DNA of 36,847 bases from Gallionella sp. (GTDB taxonomy: Bacteria; Pseudomonadota; Gammaproteobacteria; Burkholderiales; Gallionellaceae). Shown one piece after another: positions 33,436-36,847 of this stretch; the stretch's first letter is position 1, and every line of letters starts with the position of its first letter. The position numbers were made by a program, and so were the translations under genes. Below the pieces are notes generated by a model that ran no database searches, was not told the DNA's origin, and worked only from the letters and a program-made list of their open reading frames with translations. The stretch spans positions 1 to 36,847 of the forward strand of contig JABEVF010000153.1 of the NCBI GenBank assembly GCA_013043965.1. The letters run 5' to 3'.

Positions 33436-34674
33436 ATGATTAGCAAGTTGGGACGATACGAGGTGATTCGCGAGCTTGGGCAAGGTGCGATGGGCATTGT
33501 CTATCAAGCCAAAGATCCTTTGATTGATCGTGTCGTCGCGATTAAGACCATCAATCTTGGTTTGGCATTGGATGGCAAGGACGAGTACGAGGGGCGTTTT
33601 TATCAAGAAGCGAAGGCGGCCGGGAGACTCAATCATCCGAATATAGTCACGATTTACGATGTGGGCAAGAGTGGTGATATCGCCTACATCGCGATGGAGT
33701 TCTTGCAAGGCCGGGAATTGCGCGACATTATGAACGACGGCGGTCTGCTGCCCCTTGATCATGTCTTGGATATCGCCGCCCAAGTGGCATTGGGTTTGGC
33801 ATACGCTCATGAGTACGACATCATTCACCGCGATGTCAAGCCATCGAACATCATGGTGATACGCGACGGCCATGTGAAAATCACCGACTTTGGCATTGCG
33901 CATATGGCCTCCTCGGCTGTGCGCACACAAACAGGTATGGTGTTGGGTTCGCCAAAATACATGTCGCCCGAGCAAGTGATGGGCAAGGAGATCGATCAGC
34001 GTTCCGATATATTCTCGTTGGGTGTGATGCTGTATGAGATGCTTACCGGACAAGCTCCGTTCAACGGCGACAACGTCAACGCGATAATGTATCAGACGCT
34101 GAATGCCGTGCCTGCACCCCCCCATACCGTGAATCCGCTAGTCCCCGAGATGCTAAATTTCATCGTTGCCAAGGCGTTGGCGAAAGGTGTCGATGATCGC
34201 TATCAAAATGCCAAGGATCTTGCCGCCGATTTGCGCGCATGCCGCGATACGCTCCCAATCTCCAACCAGCAGCTTAACGTAGCGCCGGTCGCAATTACGG
34301 GCGACTGCAAACTGCTGGATGCAATCCCGATCATGAATCGCATAGACCGCACAGGAGATGGGGTGGAATCAACCACTCAGGGATTGTCGCTGACATTTGA
34401 TTCTGCCGCAGCTACTATGCGTTTGGCTGCAATGACCGCGACGAATGAGGACGTGGACAACCTTTGTAAAACCCTAAAGATGCCTAAAGCCAGTGCGGCG
34501 GAGATCAATCAGCTGGCTAACAAGCTCAGTGCCTTGTCGGCTAAACCTGCGAACTTGCGCCCCATCTCCTATGTCAACCAGTCAGATAGGGCACCAGAAC
34601 GAAGCAGTAACCGGATGCTGATTGTCGTTGTCGCATTAGTGCTGTTGGGCATCATTGCCGTTTTCATTTTCTAA
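33436..34674 (+). CDS. PknB-type serine/threonine protein kinase with C-terminal membrane anchor
   Basis: The 412-aa protein is a complete eukaryotic-like (Hanks) kinase: glycine loop GQGAMG at 15-20, catalytic Lys37 in VAIK, HRDVKPSN with Asp133, DFG at 151-153, SPE of the activation segment end and the DIFSLGVMLYEMLTG block. After the kinase come about 120 residues without a recognised domain and a final membrane helix (LIVVVALVLLGIIAVFIF) at the very C-terminus, so it is tail-anchored with the kinase in the cytoplasm and no periplasmic sensor. AGGTGG before the ATG at 33436 supports this start over the GTG at 33427. It pairs with the cyclase-like gene; no phosphatase gene is seen nearby. 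Confidence 0.93.
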   Translation: MISKLGRYEVIRELGQGAMGIVYQAKDPLIDRVVAIKTINLGLALDGKDEYEGRFYQEAKAAGRLNHPNIVTIYDVGKSGDIAYIAMEFLQGRELRDIMNDGGLLPLDHVLDIAAQVALGLAYAHEYDIIHRDVKPSNIMVIRDGHVKITDFGIAHMASSAVRTQTGMVLGSPKYMSPEQVMGKEIDQRSDIFSLGVMLYEMLTGQAPFNGDNVNAIMYQTLNAVPAPPHTVNPLVPEMLNFIVAKALAKGVDDRYQNAKDLAADLRACRDTLPISNQQLNVAPVAITGDCKLLDAIPIMNRIDRTGDGVESTTQGLSLTFDSAAATMRLAAMTATNEDVDNLCKTLKMPKASAAEINQLANKLSALSAKPANLRPISYVNQSDRAPERSSNRMLIVVVALVLLGIIAVFIF

Positions 34675-34694
34675 GAGCCATCGCGGCTGGAACG

Positions 34695-35111
34695 ATGCCG
34701 ACCCGCTATCATCCCAGGCCATCGTACTGTTTAACAGCGGGATTGTGTGTGTCGCACATTGTTGCGCTGTGCGTGGTCTGGCTGACGGATATAAGCTCGC
34801 CGGTGAAATGGCTGCTGTTGGTCATGATGCTGTCCAGCCTTGGTGTTTATCTTGTGCCTGTCATCAATTCTTTTCGCAACCCAAGCGGGCGCAGTTTTTC
34901 GCTGGAGAAGAACAATATCGCTGTTTTTGACGGAGATGATGTCAACTGGAATGGTGTCGTGCTGCCGAAAACCGTGGTTACGCCGTATTTCGTCTTGCTC
35001 TGTGTCAAAGCGCAAAACCAGGGTACGACGCGTTACCAGCTCATTTGTTCTGATGCATTGTGTGAAAGCGAGTTCCGACAATTGCGCATGATGTTAAAGC
35101 TTTCTCAGTGA
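34695..35111 (+). CDS. YgfX-like small inner-membrane protein
   Basis: This 138-aa protein has two membrane helices in the first 60 residues (AGLCVSHIVALCVVWL, WLLLVMMLSSLGVYLVP) and a soluble C-terminal part with NWNGVVLPKTVVTPYFVLL and ALCESEFRQLRMML. The pattern of two helices plus a DG...W.G and FR.LR ending resembles the YgfX/CptA family. In E. coli YgfX is paired with SdhE, but no sdhE is seen here; in betaproteobacteria similar proteins are found near nadB, as in this window. It begins 20 bases after the kinase stop, so it may belong to the same transcript. Its function here is unknown. Confidence 0.7.
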   Translation: MPTRYHPRPSYCLTAGLCVSHIVALCVVWLTDISSPVKWLLLVMMLSSLGVYLVPVINSFRNPSGRSFSLEKNNIAVFDGDDVNWNGVVLPKTVVTPYFVLLCVKAQNQGTTRYQLICSDALCESEFRQLRMMLKLSQ

Positions 35112-35113
35112 TT

Positions 35114-35141
35114 GGTATCGGGTATCAGGTATCAGGTATCA
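35114..35141. repeat. heptanucleotide tandem repeat at the nadB 3' end
   Basis: Four consecutive copies of GGTATC(G/A) occupy the 13 bases between the ygfX-like and nadB stop codons and the last codons of nadB. The nadB stop codon lies within the second copy. Because 7 is not a multiple of 3, copy-number change would alter the last residues of NadB. Confidence 0.85.
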
Positions 35142-36702
35142 GGATGGTCGGGCTGGACTGGGCTAGTGTCTCAGGATGGTCCTTGCTGTAATGCAGTCCG
35201 CGACTTTCTTTGCGGGTGAGCGCGCTGCGCACTATCAGTTCCGCGTTGCTGACCAGGTTGCGCAGCTCCAGCAGATCCGAGCTGATGTGGAAGTTTGCAT
35301 AGTATTCTTGGATCTCATCTTGCAATAACTGGATGCGATGTTGCGCCCGCTCCAGGCGTTTATCAGTGCGTACGATACCCACATAATCCCACATGAAATG
35401 CCGCAGCTCCGCCCAGTTGTGTGCGATGACTATCTGCTCGTCCGCGTCAGTGACACGACTCTCATCCCAGGCTGGCAGAACGCGCATTTTCTGAGGCGGC
35501 TTGCCGAGAATGTCTTGTGCTGCTGCATCCGCGAACACCAAGCATTCAAGCAGTGAGTTGCTGGCGAGGCGATTGGCTCCGTGCAAGCCGCTGTAGGCGG
35601 TTTCGCCAACCGCGTATAAGTTTTCAATATCCGTTCGCGCCCTCAAGTCTGCCATCACCCCGCCGCAGGTGTAATGTGCGGCGGGCACGACGGGGATTGG
35701 CTCCTTGCTGATGTTGATGCCCAGCGATAGGCAGCGCGCGTAGATAGTCGGGAAATGCTCTTGTAGAAACTCCACCGATTGATGCGAGATATCCAGATAG
35801 ACGCAATCCAAGCCGCGCTTTTTCATCTCGAAGTCGATTGCGCGCGCGACCACATCGCGTGGCGCAAGCTCTGCACGTGGATCGTGACTAGGCATGAAGC
35901 GCGTGCCGTCGGGCAACTTGAGTATCCCGCCTTCTCCGCGCACCGCCTCGCTGATCAAAAAGGATTTGGCGTGCGGGTGGTATAAACAGGTGGGGTGAAA
36001 TTGGATGAATTCCATGTTGGCCACGCGGCAGCCCGCCCGCCAGGCCATGGCGATACCGTCGCCAGTCGCAGTATCCGGATTGGTCGTGTACATATAGACC
36101 TTGCCGGCTCCGCCAGTGGCCAAGATGGTGTTTTGCGCCGCGATGGTGATGACCTCGTCGCTCAGGCCGTTGAGGGCATAGACACCGTGGCAGCGATTGT
36201 CATTCAGCCCAAGTTTCTTCCCTGTGATCAAATCGACGGAAATATACTTTTCCAGTACGGTGATATTCGCATGCTGGAGCACGCGTCGGGCAAGGGTCTC
36301 CTGCACCGCCTGCCCGGTATGATCCGCTGCATGAACAATACGGCGTTCGCTATGCCCGCCTTCCCGAGTCAAGTGATACCCGGAGTTGGTTGTAGTGTCT
36401 TTGGTGAAAGGCACGCCTTGCTTGATGAGCCAGTCGATCGAGGTCTTGCCATGTTCAACGACATATCGAGTGGCCGTTTCATCGCACAAACCCGCGCCGG
36501 CTATCACGGTGTCTCGCATGTGCGTTGCGATGGAATCCTGGTTTGACAACACAGCCGCGATGCCGCCTTGGGCCCAGCTACTGGCTCCATCGAGCAAGGA
36601 TTTTTTGGTGATTATCCCGATCTTCTGATGTTCGGCGAGCTTAAGGGCCAATGTCAGTCCCGCCAGACCGCTGCCAATGATGAGAGTGTCAAATTCTAGC
36701 AA
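35125..36702 (-). CDS. nadB: L-aspartate oxidase
   Basis: NadB oxidises L-aspartate to iminoaspartate with FAD, the first step of de novo NAD synthesis. The 525-aa protein has the N-terminal FAD-binding motif [60 protein letters not shown] and the ending [16 protein letters not shown], all typical. The start at 36702 is a TTG; a stop codon lies in frame five codons upstream and no ATG gives a proper N-terminus, and no clear ribosome binding site is present. The C-terminal residues ILIPDT are encoded by the heptanucleotide repeat. It is convergent with the ygfX-like gene. Confidence 0.95.
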   Translation of the reverse strand: MLEFDTLIIGSGLAGLTLALKLAEHQKIGIITKKSLLDGASSWAQGGIAAVLSNQDSIATHMRDTVIAGAGLCDETATRYVVEHGKTSIDWLIKQGVPFTKDTTTNSGYHLTREGGHSERRIVHAADHTGQAVQETLARRVLQHANITVLEKYISVDLITGKKLGLNDNRCHGVYALNGLSDEVITIAAQNTILATGGAGKVYMYTTNPDTATGDGIAMAWRAGCRVANMEFIQFHPTCLYHPHAKSFLISEAVRGEGGILKLPDGTRFMPSHDPRAELAPRDVVARAIDFEMKKRGLDCVYLDISHQSVEFLQEHFPTIYARCLSLGINISKEPIPVVPAAHYTCGGVMADLRARTDIENLYAVGETAYSGLHGANRLASNSLLECLVFADAAAQDILGKPPQKMRVLPAWDESRVTDADEQIVIAHNWAELRHFMWDYVGIVRTDKRLERAQHRIQLLQDEIQEYYANFHISSDLLELRNLVSNAELIVRSALTRKESRGLHYSKDHPETLAQSSPTILIPDT

Positions 36703-36847
36703 TTTGTTTTTTATTTAAGTTGGGGAGAAGACTATAGCAAATGTATTGTCTAGAATGAGCGGATTTTTATGGGGGCGCCCGCTAAGGCGCAACGCGGATT
36801 GGGGAAGTCGCTGCCTGGAATGCCAGCATCCGTTCGTCTGTCGGGCG
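36703..36847. other. upstream region of nadB to the window end
   Basis: No gene can be supported in these 145 bases. The AT-rich part next to nadB must hold its promoter; a TATAGT on the minus strand at about 36730 is a possible -10 but lacks a matching -35. The GC-rich last part may belong to the next gene's leader. Confidence 0.4.

Noticed and set aside
1-36847. CRISPR array, tRNA, rRNA or complete IS element
   Set aside because: No regularly spaced repeats, no tRNA cloverleaf or rRNA signature and no transposase gene were seen while reading the window.

Overview
The window looks like chromosomal DNA of a GC-rich betaproteobacterium. The neighbourhoods rne/rluC, ffs-dnaX-ybaB-recR, tesA/ybbA/ybbP and nadB next to a YgfX-like gene fit Nitrosomonadales/Gallionellaceae-type genomes, but that placement is inference from gene content and order, not a database match. 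Two stretches are visibly AT-richer than the rest and look acquired: the left edge (1 to about 1440) and an insert at about 22.7-23.9 kb.

Left to right: (1) 1-1419 holds the C-terminal part of an AAA/OLD-like ATPase followed by an HNH nuclease, a pair resembling the Septu (PtuAB) anti-phage system, cut by the window start. (2) 1468-7559 is a tight malonate decarboxylase operon, mdcA-C-D-E-G-B-H, whose genes mostly overlap by a few bases. It encodes the enzyme subunits, its ACP, the enzymes that make and attach the special prosthetic group, and the malonyl loading enzyme. No malonate transporter or MdcR-type regulator is visible. (3) 7574-12521 carries an RpfE/COG4255-like protein, an MscS channel fused to a cyclic-nucleotide-binding domain, accA and tilS. 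(4) A bidirectional terminator separates tilS from rne (minus strand), which is divergent from rluC across a 484-bp gap. (5) Minus-strand genes follow: a DMT/EamA transporter with a perfect inverted repeat just upstream, rlmM, and an FlK-like thioesterase starting at TTG. Then come a HAD phosphatase and sppA on the plus strand.

(6) 21.4-26.4 kb is the conserved tesA <-> ybbA - ybbP cluster. The tesA and ybbA start codons overlap head to head in one CATG, and the ybbA-ybbP pair is split by an insert made of a 143-bp MITE-like palindromic element and an unrecognised 188-aa gene with a strong hairpin before it. (7) 26.4-31.96 kb is housekeeping: class I fumarase, SRP RNA (ffs), dnaX, ybaB, recR and rluB. 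(8) 32.05-35.1 kb is a signalling cluster: a membrane-anchored class III cyclase-like protein with unusual base-selecting residues, a PknB-type Ser/Thr kinase with a C-terminal membrane anchor, and a small YgfX-like membrane protein. It converges on nadB, whose 3' end lies in a heptanucleotide tandem repeat.

The best candidates for something new are the cyclase-kinase module, the insert in the ABC operon with its orphan gene, and the Septu-like pair. No CRISPR array, tRNA, rRNA or complete insertion sequence was seen.
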